Shown here: piece by piece, positions 1 through 11,701 of the stretch
Numbering within the stretch: position 1 is the first letter of the stretch
Layout of the letters: each line of letters starts with the position of its first letter
Origin: Lojkania enalia
Taxonomy: Eukaryota > Ascomycota > Dothideomycetes > Pleosporales
Length of the DNA: 64,000 nt
NCBI GenBank assembly: GCA_010094045.1
Contig: ML986582.1
Span: 744,001-808,000, forward strand
Reading direction: 5' to 3'
Position numbers and translations under genes: made by a program
Notes under the pieces: model-generated
Told to the model about the DNA's origin: nothing
The model's input: only the letters and a program-made list of their open reading frames with translations
The model's database searches: none

Positions 1-842
1 GGCCACGCTGTCAGAGACGCGACGTGATAATGGATGGCGTCGTGCCCGGCAGCGGGGGCTAGAGGGATGAAGGAGTCAGTGAATCATGGGATGCGCGATC
101 CACCGCGGTGTTGGGCGCTCCGGAATAATGAGGACAAGGCTTGGCATGGTTTTCCCTTAGTAACCGAAAAACAAGCTCTCCAGGGGCCGGCAAGCCACCG
201 ACGCAGCCCCTACTCTCCAACCCCCTACCTGCACACCAACGTACCGCATGCCTGTGCGTGCTGCCCGGGCCGGTTCCAGTCATAGCGAGCTGCGGGGCCA
301 CGATGGCGTGCTTATCTACAGCACTTGTACACTCTTACAATCAGATGGACCACTACTACCGGCTACCCAACTTAGCACTCTGGAACCACCTGCACCGTCT
401 CCACTCCCAGTTGGCTGTTTCAGCAATTGCACCCCAGACGGGCGGGCCTGACCCAGCGCAGCTTTCCTTTCCCCGCAACAATCAGACATCCCCTCCGCCA
501 GCCTTGATAGCACCTGCGCCAGACCTTCAGCCAGCACGCCCAAGACCAAGCCACCAAGATTGCTATCGCGTAAACACCAACACGCACCAGTCATAGCCAG
601 CTGAGTCGCATCGCTATCTATATGCGTATGGACATTACAAGGCCCTCGGCTAGGACCGCTCATGTCACCCGACCGTAACGACAGACGACAACATGGCGAC
701 ATCGCAAATGCCCATTATTCGACTCCCCCTTAGCTATGCTTGTATGCGTTGCCCCCTCCTGCAAGCCCCAACCAGCCTCAGCAGTATGGCGGCACATTAC
801 CCGTCGCTCTAGCAGGCTCCGCGCAGCCTCCACGATGCACTG
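1..842. other. Left edge, no gene recognised
   Basis: I see no open frame with coding character or splice structure here. Open frames exist on both strands but are proline/cysteine-rich and match nothing I recognise. It contains the 3' flank of the asparaginase gene, which ends at 843 on the minus strand. Confidence 0.5.
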
Positions 843-2968
843 CTAGCTCAACACCATCTCCCAGATCGCAGCGTTGTCATCGCCCTCTGACGCATAGAGC
901 CTTGCGGCCGCCATCTCCTCCGAATGCAGATGCGCGCCAGCTTCCCGCAAAACACCCACATGATCCTTCAGCCCCGCAGCCGCCGCCAGAAAGAGGGGCG
1001 TATTGCCGCTGCGATTGCGGAGGTGGACCGAGGCACCCTGCGCTAGGAACTCGCGCAGAATCTCGAGGTTGGGCGACGTCGCGGCCAGGTGCTGTGCAAG
1101 AAACCCACATGTCAGCATACCCATCCGGAAGCGCAATCTTGCATGGTAGGTGCATGGCAAGTGCAGGGGAAGTCCGCATCCTCGGAACAACACTTGATCC
1201 GCGCCCCGCGCTGCAGTAGCCGGTGTGCCAATAGATAAGGCCCAGCATGGTACTGCCGCCAAGCACCTCTTTGCTAGGCCTTGTATGGCTTCGTGCCTGC
1301 TTTGGCCGACGGCGTCTTCTTCTTCTCTGATCTTCCTTTATCAGAGATAATGCTGTTGCACCATCTCGCAGAACCAGCTCACCTGTAATACGACGCTTCC
1401 GATACCGGCTACCTCGCAGCGAGATCAGATGAAAAAGCTTTCTATCTTGATTGCAGCCCGCGGTTGGCGGTAGGTCGACGCATCTACAGGAGCCTTCCAA
1501 TTGCATTGGGCTTTGGACGCTAACCGTGAATCTCCAGGTGATAATAAGAGAATCCACTTACCACAGGAGTGTTAAGATTGTAGTCCGCATCGTTGAGAAG
1601 CCATCTCGGTTCGCCCCGAATTATGTCCCGCGTGTCTTGTAGATTACCTTTTTGGATTGCATATCCTAGTGCTGTTAAACTGGACAGCTCTGGAGTTAGA
1701 CTGCCGCTTGTCTTTGGATGCTCGAAATGTGTCCGTGTCAATTCGGTCAGCTCGCCTCGCATGGAGACCGACATTCGTTTTGCTACGTCTTCGGGCGTCG
1801 CGCCTGGCTGCGCCAGCAGGTACGCCAGCTTCGTGAGCGCCGCCTCAGTTGTGAGATCCTGTCCGAACACGATACCCGCACGGCTCAACGTAGTCCCGGG
1901 AGCATAAAGTGGGCTCACACTGCCGCTTAAACACTGCGTCACATTCACTATGACGATTCCTCTCTTAACTGCATCTGCCAGCACTCGTGTCATTGCGCTA
2001 TCGGGTCCTCCGGGCGTGTTTCCGGCTCCGAAGGTTTCTAGGATTAGGCCTTTGAGTCCTTCCAACCGCAGTACAGCATCTACCATTTCAGGCTTCATTC
2101 CCGGGAAGATTCGGAGGCAGGCTACATGTGATGTGTCCAGTTTCAGTTGGAGGCTGAACGGCTTTACTGTATTTGGTCTGTAGACAAGATCCCACGCCAC
2201 ATTCGTTCTTAAAGATGATATGGTAGCTAGAGGCGGTAGATTGGGGCTTGCAAATGCCTCAAATTCAGTCGCAGAGACCTTGGTCGTGCGGTTGCCCCGA
2301 AACAGCTTGAAATTGAAGAAAAGGCATACTTCGGGTATCATGAAGTGCCCGGCAATGATCAGTGAGCTCAATAGATTATCTTGGGCGTCATTCTGCAATT
2401 CCATCATGGGCGCCTGTGATCCCGTGAGGATAACCGGCTTTCCTAGATCCTGGAGCATGAAGCTCAATGCGGAGCATGTGTAGGCCAAAGAATCCGTACC
2501 GTGGAGAACAACAAAGCCATCGAAGAGCTGGTAATTCCGGTAAATGGTCCTCGCGATCTGGTCCCATCCTACGGCGTCGATGGAGCTACTGTCGAGCAGT
2601 TGATCGAACTCATGAACACAATATCGAACCCGGCGGTCGTACGTACTAACCGGCGTCCGTAAGCTCTGGACCGCCTTGCGTGTGCTCTTGTCGTCGACGA
2701 CTATCTCCAGAGGCTCTGGATACGAGCCATCATTGAATGAGGGCCGTGGTGCTAATCCAGCTTTCAGAAATCCTTTGGCGGGAACGAGTCCGTGTGGAGA
2801 TTTGCGCATGCATATTGTGCCGCCTTGGCCATTTGTTAGCTAGATGTATAGACATATAAGCACGATTGAGGGTGGAATTGTTGTACCGGTGATTATGATA
2901 AGGACCCGGGATTCAGGGAGCTGGATCTCGGGGTATCCGTCGTCGTCCATCTCGCCCAGGAGAGGCAT
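843..2968 (-). CDS. L-asparaginase (type I/cytosolic family) with C-terminal ankyrin repeats
   Basis: Hydrolyses L-asparagine to aspartate and ammonia. Proposed exons on the minus strand are 2968-2887, 2823-1562 and 1091-843, giving about 530 residues. Exon 1 reads MPLLGEMDDDGYPE and ends inside the first active-site motif; the splice restores TGGTIC with its catalytic Thr. Exon 2 carries the second motif HGTDSLAYT and TGSQAPM, both diagnostic of the family. Exon 3 carries ankyrin repeats (NTPVHLAATSPNLEILREF and SGNTPLFLAAAAG) as in fungal and animal cytosolic asparaginases of the 60-kDa lysophospholipase type. The frame is continuous over all three exons. The second intron (1092-1561, 470 nt) is far longer than the others in the window; the first is 63 nt with a CTAAC branch site. 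No signal peptide is seen, so a cytosolic location is inferred. The start is the first Met of the open exon; a further upstream exon is not excluded. Confidence 0.88.
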
Positions 2969-4203
2969 TCGAAATCAATCAATTCCCCGACTCTTTCTAC
3001 GCGTAACTACTAGATGCGTGAACCTTACTTTGCTAAAAATCTCTTTTTGGTTCTTCTTTGTTAGGCGTGGCTCGTTAGAACGCTTTTCTCAAAATGACAC
3101 TCCGCGATCGGTACTTCTCGGAGAATAATTTAAATTTGCCGAGTACGTGCGGTGCTGAGATTGGTTGCGCTGTCGGGGAAGTAGGGAGCGAAGTTTGTAT
3201 GCCTATGGCATCGATAAGAGAGAAGGAAAAATCGCGGAAACGCACGCTTAAAGATGACAGAAGGTGTGACCTTTGGTACCACGCACGACTCGCGCAACGT
3301 GCACAAAGACCACAGTCTTCGGAAATTCTGGGCTGTTCGGATTCCCGCTTAGAGGATAGATAGATTCGTAGGAGAGGGCTGTGACCGAAAAATAGAAAGA
3401 AAATTCAGCCTCGAATATTTATGTGGAGAGGGGCAGTTTTTTGAACACGGCCCAGCGCCAGCACTACGATTACAGAAAACATGGATTCCGCCATGGTTGA
3501 GTGATCACGCTTGCTCCCAATTGCAGTGCATACATACATCGGGCCGGTCGGACCCAGGTCCCCAACCCCGAACCAGAACACGCTGCGCATCGGGGCGCTT
3601 GGCCAGCTCCACTTTGAGCGTTTTTGTTACCCCTTCGAAACCGATACATTACCCCTTCAAAACTCGCGGATTACCCTCGAGAAATTGAAAAATTTTTGCG
3701 CTGGTTTGCTGGAGATTAGGTTGCACGTGGATAGCGTCGGCTTTTGAAGGGATGATGGCGTCATGGTCACATGCCGGTGTGGTTAGTCATGGATGGTACG
3801 AGTTGGGGAGATCCACGTGTGTAGAAGGATAAATAGGTTGGAGAAATTTGGGAGAAGGGAGCTTGGGTAGATGGATAATATGTCCTTATTGAGGATTCTG
3901 CATGTTGAGGGTCTATCTACCATGACTCTAGTATTGAGAGAATTGGAAACTGCAGCGTCATATGAAGTATCCACGGTAATTTTCCTTTGCTATTTAGCTA
4001 GAGCAGTCCTATATATGTTCGTGCATAGATTCAAAGTGCGGCACTCTTGCTTGATTCAGTGACAGTCTCTTTGGCGGCGGCCTACATTGTGTTGTCAGTC
4101 CTCCTTATAGCACATAGGCGTGTTTACAAATTCCATGGAGCAGACCGGATGGACAAGGAGGTGAAACAAACTGACAATTGGTCGTAGGCCCGTCGTTGCG
4201 ATG
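2969..4203. other. Intergenic region between two minus-strand genes
   Basis: No supported gene. The first few hundred bases hold the promoter of the asparaginase gene. The part just below 4204 may contain a short 3' terminal exon of the nucleotidyltransferase-like gene, because that gene has a good splice donor (GTAAGT) near its visible end. Confidence 0.4.
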
Positions 4204-5340
4204 TTATGCAATGAAGTCATGTGAACAACTTACCGAGCGTGCCTTTTCTAGTGCCTTCACCTGCGCATAGTTCAAGGTGATCCAAGCCATCAACTGATCC
4301 TCGTTGCTCGTAACTCTACTCCAGATTATATGGTCTTCGAGTATCGGTTCGGATAGAATATACGGTTGACCATCCTTGAAGTCAACCCAGCGCTTCAGCC
4401 CTTTTAGTGCGAAGCCAAGTGATTTACCTTCCAGCGGTAGATGTTCCTTGATACGCCGCCAGAGATCCATCTCGTTCTCCCGAATTTCGTGTTCTTTAAT
4501 CATTGCGTGATACTGTTCGTGCTTCTGAAATGTATCCAGGGCTTTGCCCAGAACCTCCTCGCGCGTCCATTCTCTCCCATCTGTTCCAGCTTCCGGGTGA
4601 GCTGGCATGTACTCCTCGATGAAGCGACCATACATTGGACGCTTCCGCAGGCGTTGTCTATCATTTGCTTTCTCAGTGCGTTCTCTAAACATAGTACGCG
4701 AGAAGAATTGGCCCTGCGAAATCCAGTCAAACAACTCATCCTCAGTTTCAAACCCACATTTATACTTGAAGACGTCTAGGCCATAGAACGCAATTGCTTT
4801 GTCCGGATCGCGGGTCAAGAACAAGAGGCTCTTCTGCTTGTTGTAAGGTTCAAGCTGCTCTACACGGACATGAAAGCCTTTGTCGTTGCACGTAAGGCCC
4901 AACGATCTGTGACAGATGCCTATAATCTGCATCAGGTCCGAATCGGACTTCATGAACATAGTCCATTCGAACAACTCGGGCCCTGCAGACGTATCGTTTC
5001 CAGGCGAGATTTCGACATCGACTTGAACGTATGCTTCGGTTATATCCGGATGAGGAACAGCATACGTATGTGTTCCACCATGATTGAGATGGTATAGACC
5101 CCCAATGGCCTCTTTGATCGATTGATGAGTCCAGGGGCCGATGGAGCCTTCCACGAGCACGTCGATATCGCCAAAGTCATGTTTACCCGGCGCTTCGCGC
5201 GGGAAGTCCACATGCCGGAATATGTGCTCGAGTTCTGTTTTAACTACTGCAGCCATCTTTTCATAGGTCTCTAGAGGCATACGCGGCACGTTAAGCGGCG
5301 ATCCGTTAGGACCTGCCTTGGCAAATGCCTGGCCACCCAT
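4204..5340 (-). CDS. Uncharacterised nucleotidyltransferase-like fungal protein
   Basis: An open frame of 378 residues starting MGGQAFAKAGPNG. Around residues 52-62 it has GKHDFGDIDVL, with D58 and D60 in the D-x-D arrangement used by polymerase-beta-type nucleotidyltransferases to bind metal, and a third candidate carboxylate, D108, in VQVDVEI. I see no classical G-S motif just before the D-x-D, so activity is inferred, not shown. The substrate is unknown. The rest is helical and charged with no membrane segment or signal peptide. A consensus donor (GTAAGT) on the minus strand starts at 4233, so the last residues after ALEKARS may be intron and a further exon may lie at lower coordinates; the true C-terminus is uncertain. 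I recall this as a family of conserved fungal hypothetical proteins but cannot name a characterised member. Confidence 0.72.
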   Translation of the reverse strand: MGGQAFAKAGPNGSPLNVPRMPLETYEKMAAVVKTELEHIFRHVDFPREAPGKHDFGDIDVLVEGSIGPWTHQSIKEAIGGLYHLNHGGTHTYAVPHPDITEAYVQVDVEISPGNDTSAGPELFEWTMFMKSDSDLMQIIGICHRSLGLTCNDKGFHVRVEQLEPYNKQKSLLFLTRDPDKAIAFYGLDVFKYKCGFETEDELFDWISQGQFFSRTMFRERTEKANDRQRLRKRPMYGRFIEEYMPAHPEAGTDGREWTREEVLGKALDTFQKHEQYHAMIKEHEIRENEMDLWRRIKEHLPLEGKSLGFALKGLKRWVDFKDGQPYILSEPILEDHIIWSRVTSNEDQLMAWITLNYAQVKALEKARSVSCSHDFIA

Positions 5341-6200
5341 GATAGCGGCAGCAGCTATCGATGCATTAGTATGTTGTGTTGGACAGGTCTACTTCGGCAT
5401 AGAGTATTCAAACCTCAGTTACCTGGCGACTTCGGCTGTAGCAGGGATTTTAGCGCCGTTGTCTATCGGTTGACCGTCTTTTCTTCTAGCGTTGTACGTG
5501 GCAGCAGCCGGAAAGGCTTGGGAGTTCGAGGTGAATCTAATGCTGTCGTTGAGCTGCAGACAAGCGAAGACTGAGCAATCAGGCTAGTATCGTTGAGAAA
5601 AGTAGCAATAGCGAATACTGGATTGTGAAATACCGGTTGCCGGGTGTGATTATTTTCAATGGCTGAAAGTTGCTGCAGCACATCTTATACTGTTGACCTG
5701 CTCGGCCTTCAGCAATGTGCTCTGCAGTCATCGTTCTTATGATTCATTGTTACAGCCTTGGGACGGGAAATTGTGGTGGCAGTGACTTAACCCGCGCTAG
5801 TCCCTTTGATGGCAGCAACTTTCAGCCTTACCCGCACTTTCCCCATCCAAAAATTGTTGCATTTAGACACGACAGTGTGAGGGACTCTTGTGTTGCAAAC
5901 ACTGGAAAATGGCATATTGATGCGCTTCGTGGAGCATTTATATCGAACGACTTGGAGCATAATATTTCACCCCGGGTCGAATGTACGGGGCAGAGGGTAG
6001 CGCCACAAAGCCGCGCCACACGTGGACCGTGCTGCAGCTCCGAGCTCGATCCCTGCCCCGCCCAAATTTTTTGGGCGCGGAAGCTCCCAACAGCAGCAAT
6101 TAGCCTCATCAGCAAGAGCGGCGAACTCGAATAGTAGCCCGATACATATATATACTCTCGGTACGTTCTAAGGTGAAAATTGCGCAATTAACGGCTCCAA
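5341..6200. other. Divergent intergenic region
   Basis: Promoter region shared by the minus-strand nucleotidyltransferase-like gene and the plus-strand histone chaperone gene. No supported coding sequence. A TATA-like run (ATACATATATATA) lies at about 6143-6156, 80-95 bases before the likely chaperone start. Confidence 0.4.
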
Positions 6201-6236
6201 TTGATAATGCCTTTTATAGAGAAGCATTCTACCAAC

Positions 6237-7369
6237 ATGGCAACCGCCACAAAAGTTACTTTCGACGCCGAGACGAATCCGGAAGAGGTCATCGCAAGAT
6301 TCGAGGAACTAACCGTGCTAGAGTCTGAGTTTGAAGATGCCGAAATGGAACTCAGTGAGGTTATATGCGTCGCATTGTTTTCGCTCCAGGCACTAATATC
6401 TCCGTCACAGTCCGAAGATCTGAAGCCCTACATGCACCCCTCTACAAGAAGCGCGCTGCCATCATCGCAAAGATTCCTCATTTCTGGGCTCTTGTCTTCG
6501 AACAGTCGCCGCAAGAATTCGATACCTTTATCCAGCCCTCTGATTCAAAGCTCTTCGCCGAATGCCTCCAGACCGTTGAAGTTTCGCGCTTCGAGATGGA
6601 CGACCCCAAGGGCTCGCCGAGGAGTTTCTCAATCAAGTTTGGGTTCTTAGAAAATGACTACTTCATAGATGAGGTCTTAGAGAAGAAATTTTGGCACAGG
6701 AGATCTCTTGATGGCTGGGAGGGTCTTATCTCTGAACCGGTCAAGATTAACTGGAAGAAGGGCAAAGACATGACTGGCGGACTCCTTGATGCAGCGGTAA
6801 AATTACATCAGGCGAAGCAAAATCTCGGCGAAGATGCCAAAGACAAGGAGGCTAGTCTCCCTGAGTACAAGGCTTTGGCGAAGAAGGTAGAGGAGAACGA
6901 AGAGGCATTCCTTAGCTTCTTTGCTTGGTTTGGTTTCGTTTCCAGCTACAAATACGTCAGTGCAAAGGAGTCAGAGGAAGCAAATAAGATCGAAGCCGAG
7001 AACACCGAGAAGAAGCGACGGGGCGAGCATGTCGATGACCAAGAACCGAATGACGACATCGACGGCCAGGATTACCAAGAGGTCGAGATCTTCCCACAGG
7101 GAGACATTCCTGCCACCACCCTTGCCGAGGACATCTGGCCGTCCGCCATCAGATATTTCAGTATGCTCACCCCGATGTTCTTTGTACACCATGCTAATGA
7201 AGCCGTAGAACAAGCTCATGACCCCGAAGACGAAGAATTGTCCGACCTCGAAATTGAGGATGTCGAGGACGACAGTGATGACGACCAACCGGTCGACATC
7301 CGGGGACTCGTAGGAAAAGGGAAAGGCTCAAGCGATTCACCACCACCTAAGAAACAACGGAAGGCTTAA
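6237..7369 (+). CDS. NAP-family histone chaperone, SET/Vps75-like
   Basis: Histone H3-H4 chaperone; in yeast Vps75 partners the acetyltransferase Rtt109 in the nucleus. Exons 6237-6354 and 6411-7369 are joined over a 56-nt intron; the splice gives the earmuff-type helix MELIRRSEALHAPLYKKR, typical of SET/Vps75. It is followed by IPHFWALVFEQ and the NAP core (FGFLENDYFIDEVL, KFWHRR, INWKKGKD). The C-terminus is a long acidic tail (EDEELSDLEIEDVEDDSDDD) ending in a basic PPKKQRKA that could be a nuclear localisation signal. Length is about 358 residues. An in-frame ATG at 6201 would add 12 residues; I prefer 6237 (MATATKVTF) because its CCAACATGG context is stronger. The segment at about residues 190-240 looks like an insertion relative to yeast Vps75. 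Confidence 0.85.
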
Positions 7370-8240
7370 AGAGTTGGGGACACTATGTTATTGGGCAGCG
7401 TAGCGTAGTTGGAAATCGGGGCTTTTGCGTCATGGAGAGCTTGCACTTTAATATAATGATAAATCGCGTTGGCCGATCTTGAAAAACTATCCGGTCTCCT
7501 GGTAGTTGGGACTCTGGCCAGGCATTGGTTCAAGATTGACCAAGATTGGCTTTTTCAAATAGAATTCTCTGAATCTCTTCTAGTCGATGACTCGTCCCGT
7601 GCGATCGCGCGTTCCCACCACCACCGTGACCTTTGGCTCTATAACTAATAGGCTCCATAGAGCACTTCGTGTTGTAGTCGAAAGGATAGCAGGCCCGTAA
7701 TTCCTCATCATTTCCAACTTCAAGTTCAAAGAGTGTCTAAAGCATCCGAAGCTCTCCCCACTTCTCGCATGTACCTGGGTACTCCGCATGTGCGGCAAGT
7801 TTCTAGAAGGTCCACCCCGCCAATCACATTGGTTCCCCTCGCACTAAACTATCCTTGTCACGGAGCGCAGCCTCCATTTCCTCCGCCAAGCTGTGAAATA
7901 ACGTTCATAGCCGCAAACACCTTGCCATCTAAGTTCTTCATGACATCCTCATCTCCTCGTGCCCGGAGAGAATAAGATGATCCTCCTAGTCCCGGCTTTG
8001 CCAGCCTATGGATATCCCTGATTACTCTAAAATATGCAAACTTCCGAAGCCGATTCATACGCTTGGAAGCCTGGCTAGTCGTGCAATGCACGCCGAGACG
8101 ATAATTCCGGGTACAAGAGATGGAGATGATGTGATGTTAGGACAGAGCTTTCGTAGCTTGGGGTGGCTAACAGGAGCTTATAAGTACTTTCTATTTTCTC
8201 TGCTGCTTCCTTATGTGCAGGTCATCCCTTCTATCTTCAA
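7370..8240. other. Intergenic region
   Basis: No supported gene between the histone chaperone and the GH1 gene. Holds the 3' flank of the former and the promoter of the latter. Confidence 0.5.
8178..8185 (+). promoter_or_regulatory. Candidate TATA box of the GH1 gene
   Basis: TTATAAGT lies about 65 bases before the likely start codon, a usual position for a short fungal leader. Sequence match only. Confidence 0.3.
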
Positions 8241-10151
8241 TTGCTCAAGATGGCTCAATTGATTCCTCTTGTCTATTTTGTCTCATATCTTGTCCAATTT
8301 GCGTTTGCACAATACGGTAATGGCTCCACACTCTCTTTTCCCACGCCTTCTGGTTATATATCCTCAAAATTCAACGCATCGGCCCAACCCACTGCTCCTA
8401 TCGTCCGAACAGACTTCTCTGATAATGCTCTTGCTGCTCTCTGGGATATGGTAGGCCCTGTTGCCACTGGTCCCGTTACAAGCACTGCATCCCCAACTCT
8501 CGAACCAAGTGCCTACACCCAGCCGCTTGCTGACCAATTCCACCCGTTGGTGTCCTCGCATTACCCCGAGCTCGCCAACGTGAAACTACCAGCAAGCTTC
8601 AAGTGGGGATTGGCTAGTAGTGCGTACCAAATTGAGGGCGCCGCTAAGGATGAAGGTAAAGGACCAAGTATCTGGGACCTCTTGAGCCACCGGGTCACGA
8701 ATTTTGTGAGTGACAATACCACGGGGGATGTGGTGGGAAGCCATTACTGGCTGTACAAGCAGGATTATGCCCGGCTAAAAGATCTTGGTATTCCAGGTAC
8801 GGCTACTGTTTGTTTACTGACCATTCCACATGAGCCTCGTGGTGTGAAGTTGATATTAGGAGGGGGATATCATAGGTTGACATTGCGTAGCATTCAGTCC
8901 AAGCATTTCATGGCCGCGCATCTTCCCCTTCGGCAGAGGACCGGTCAATGAAGCAGGAGTACAGCACTACGACGACGTCATCTCCGAGCTGCACAAGAAC
9001 GGTATCTCTCCCTCGGTAACGCTCTTCCATTGGGATACACCACTTGCGCTCTTCACTGAATACGGCGCTTGGACCGATCGTCAGATTGTCGACGACTTCT
9101 TCAACTATGCCAAGTTTATCATAAGCAGGTATGATGAATATGTTGAGGAATGGTTCACGATCAACGAACCGCAATACTGCAACTGGCAATTTTCGTACTA
9201 TCCTGCTGGAGAGTACTACCCTGCATTCCACGGTGTGACGGGTGGTGATAGGGCGAGGTTTTTGTGCGGACATTACTCGCTATTGGCACACGCAAAGGTC
9301 GCTAAATGGTATCATGAAGAATTTAAGGGCCATGGTAGGATTACGTTTAAGAATTCTGGGAATTATTACGAGGCGAACAGCACGAAGCCAGGGGATGAGA
9401 TGGCTCGACAACGCAACTTCGATTTTGCTATCGGCTGGTTTGGAGGTCCGTGGACGGATGGAGATTATCCGCAGAGTTTGAAGGACACATTGGGTGATCT
9501 GTTACCGGAATTTACAGAGGAAGAGAAGGCAATGATAAAAGGATCTTGCGATTTCTACGCTATTGATGGGTAAGTTTTCGATTCTTCGGTTAGGATTGGT
9601 CAGATACACTTGACTGAATATTCAGATACTCGTCCTTTATAGCTTTCGAAGTAGAGGGCGGCCTCGAAGCGTGTGTTTCGAACCGTAGCCATCCAGGTTT
9701 CCCAGATTGCGCAGGCAGCGCCTCGACAGCGCCTAACGGCTTCCCAGTCGGACCAGCCGCTGACCCAGCGATGAACTGGCTCTACGCAGCGCCAGCCGGA
9801 CTTCGAAAGTTCCTCAAGCACCTCACAACTGAGCTCTTCCCTAGCATCCCTGACATTGTTGTCACCGAGTTTGGTTTCGCAGAGCCGTTCGAGTCTCAAC
9901 TCAGCAACATGAACCAGATCCTTTGGGATTTGCGCCGCGCCGACTACTTTCAATCGTACCTAGACAATATCCTGGCGTCGATTGTATATGATAAAGTGAA
10001 TGTGACCGGTGCATGGGGCTGGGCGATCTTCGACAACTTTGAGTGGGGATCCGGCACGAGCGTTAGGTTCGGGCTGCAGTATGTGAACTACACCGATTTG
10101 ACGAGAACGCCAAAAGCAAGTATGTTCCAGCTATTGAATTGGTTCAAGTAA
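8241..10151 (+). CDS. Secreted glycoside hydrolase family 1 (beta-glucosidase type)
   Basis: Retaining GH1 enzyme, probably cleaving beta-glucosides outside the cell. Exons 8241-8796, 8891-9569 and 9626-10151 join in frame over introns of 94 and 56 nt, giving about 586 residues. The N-terminus MAQLIPLVYFVSYLVQFAFA is a signal peptide; the Met at 8250 is the better start, since translation from 8241 only adds MLK. A Ser/Thr/Pro-rich stretch of about 90 residues precedes the catalytic domain, which begins near FKWGLASSAYQIEGA. The acid/base Glu is E278 in TINEP and the nucleophile is E493 in VVTEFGF (Phe in place of the usual Asn after Glu). The second splice restores FYAIDGYSSFIA. GAWGWAIFDNFEW near the end is the family's final signature. 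Several Asn-glycosylation sites are present. The substrate is not determined by the sequence; plant or own-cell-wall glucosides are both possible. Confidence 0.92.
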
Positions 10152-11380
10152 GCAAGCCCAAAGACTTTGTTGTAATACGTCTAGTACTGACCCAAGGAAC
10201 AGGGGGCATGAGGCAGGGGGTAATTCAACGATGAGGATGCTATAGTGGACATAGCGATGCACTCACGATGACACTAGAGCTTGGCAATATAACTTTTAAT
10301 ACAAACGTGAGAGCTATCTCTTCTGTAGGCGGTAGGGATTTGCAGGTCCAGAAAACTACTCCCAATCATCTGCGCGAACATTACACAACCTAGCCAACCA
10401 GGTATTGACATATTCCTGAGCAGCTGACATCTGTCTCGGCTCGTCTTTCCCGCCATAACTATCGCGGTAGGCTAGCTGGAGTGGACTGGGTAGGGGGAAT
10501 GCTCTGCGTCTGGTTGGTGATACAGTGACGACAGCGCGTAGCCGTTGTTTCATGTGACGGGTGTAGCTTGCAGCTTGTCGAGTCGTTCTCCCGCCACGAA
10601 ACAGTCGTGTAGAGACGGGCCCTTCTGAGACATTCTCATCATACGTATGAGCAGCTCAAGTCCCAGCAGCCGACCTTGGATCCAGACGTCTGGACGCAGG
10701 TGCTGGCGTTGAGGTGAGGCTTGGTTGGCTTAGTGCGTTCCTTATCGGCGCACGATTACACACCCCGTCCCGTGACTCCGGGTGCCCGTACCACGGTACA
10801 AGGCAGTGCATGTCTGTCTTGATGTACCGGCCACTCCACGACACCTAAAAGCCCGTCATTCTGATTGTTTATTACGTTTTCCGTGCTGCTCTCCGCATTC
10901 GTGGTGTTATCCCGCGCAGTCGTCAGTTGCCGGCTCCTTGGCAGGCTTAGTGGTGCCGAAAGGAGTTAACGCTTTCGGCCAGGATCGTGCGTCTATCCAG
11001 CCCTCCGCTTGCTGTTCCTGTGCGGGCGACGAGAAGAGCTCTCCTACACAACTCGGTACAAGACCCGCCCACTGCAACCACGCCGGCCCTCGACTGCAGT
11101 CCTGCTCAGTGCGGATTCGCCCAACGGCTCGTCGCAAACGGCGGCTCACCTGCGCCAGCATCATCACCGCGGGTGACATCGTAAACCACCCTCCACCACC
11201 GAGCTTGCCCCACGCCGCCGACCACCAACCTCCCCAAACCCATACTCGAGCGACAGCAAACTCCCCGGCCCAGCTTCGTAGCGCTCGACGCCTCCCCATG
11301 AGTCCTACCTAGCCCCGGAAACGCCGCCGTTTACGGGCAGTTCGTCTTGACCAACCCGTAACCCGCACCGTTGCGGGTAA
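10152..11380. other. Intergenic region before the WD40 gene
   Basis: Mostly without a supported gene. It contains one short minus-strand open frame (10356-10553, listed separately) and the promoter and probably the leader, and possibly a first exon, of the WD40 gene. From about 10900 the plus strand is C-rich, as is common in leaders of filamentous fungi. Confidence 0.45.
10356..10553 (-). CDS. Possible small protein, 65 aa
   Basis: An ATG-started frame of 65 residues with balanced composition (AYRDSYGGKDEPRQMSAAQE) and an ordinary stop. No signal peptide or membrane segment. I do not recognise it, and it has no introns or other support. It may be the last exon of a longer gene, or chance. 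Confidence 0.25.
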   Translation of the reverse strand: MKQRLRAVVTVSPTRRRAFPLPSPLQLAYRDSYGGKDEPRQMSAAQEYVNTWLARLCNVRADDWE

Positions 11381-11701
11381 CCTGCCCCAGCGTTCGTCCT
11401 GGCCGACGAAATCCCCCCAAATTCCCCTGCCCCAGTCACCTCCGCCCGCCCAGCCATCCCGAACCCCCCAGCTTCTCCTTCCCCAGAATTCTCTGCCCCT
11501 TCAAATACCCAGGAACCAGCACTGAGCTCGTCCGACCAGCCGACCGCCGACCCTGCGACGTCCTCCCTAACAGCAACCACAGGAAAGCGCAGGCACAGTC
11601 TCTCAGATAGCGAAGGACGCTCGGACCGCTCCGAATCGCACGACACTAACGGCCGGTCTTCCCGCCACCTCTCGAAGCGAAGGCGTAGATCAGACGGGAC
11701 A

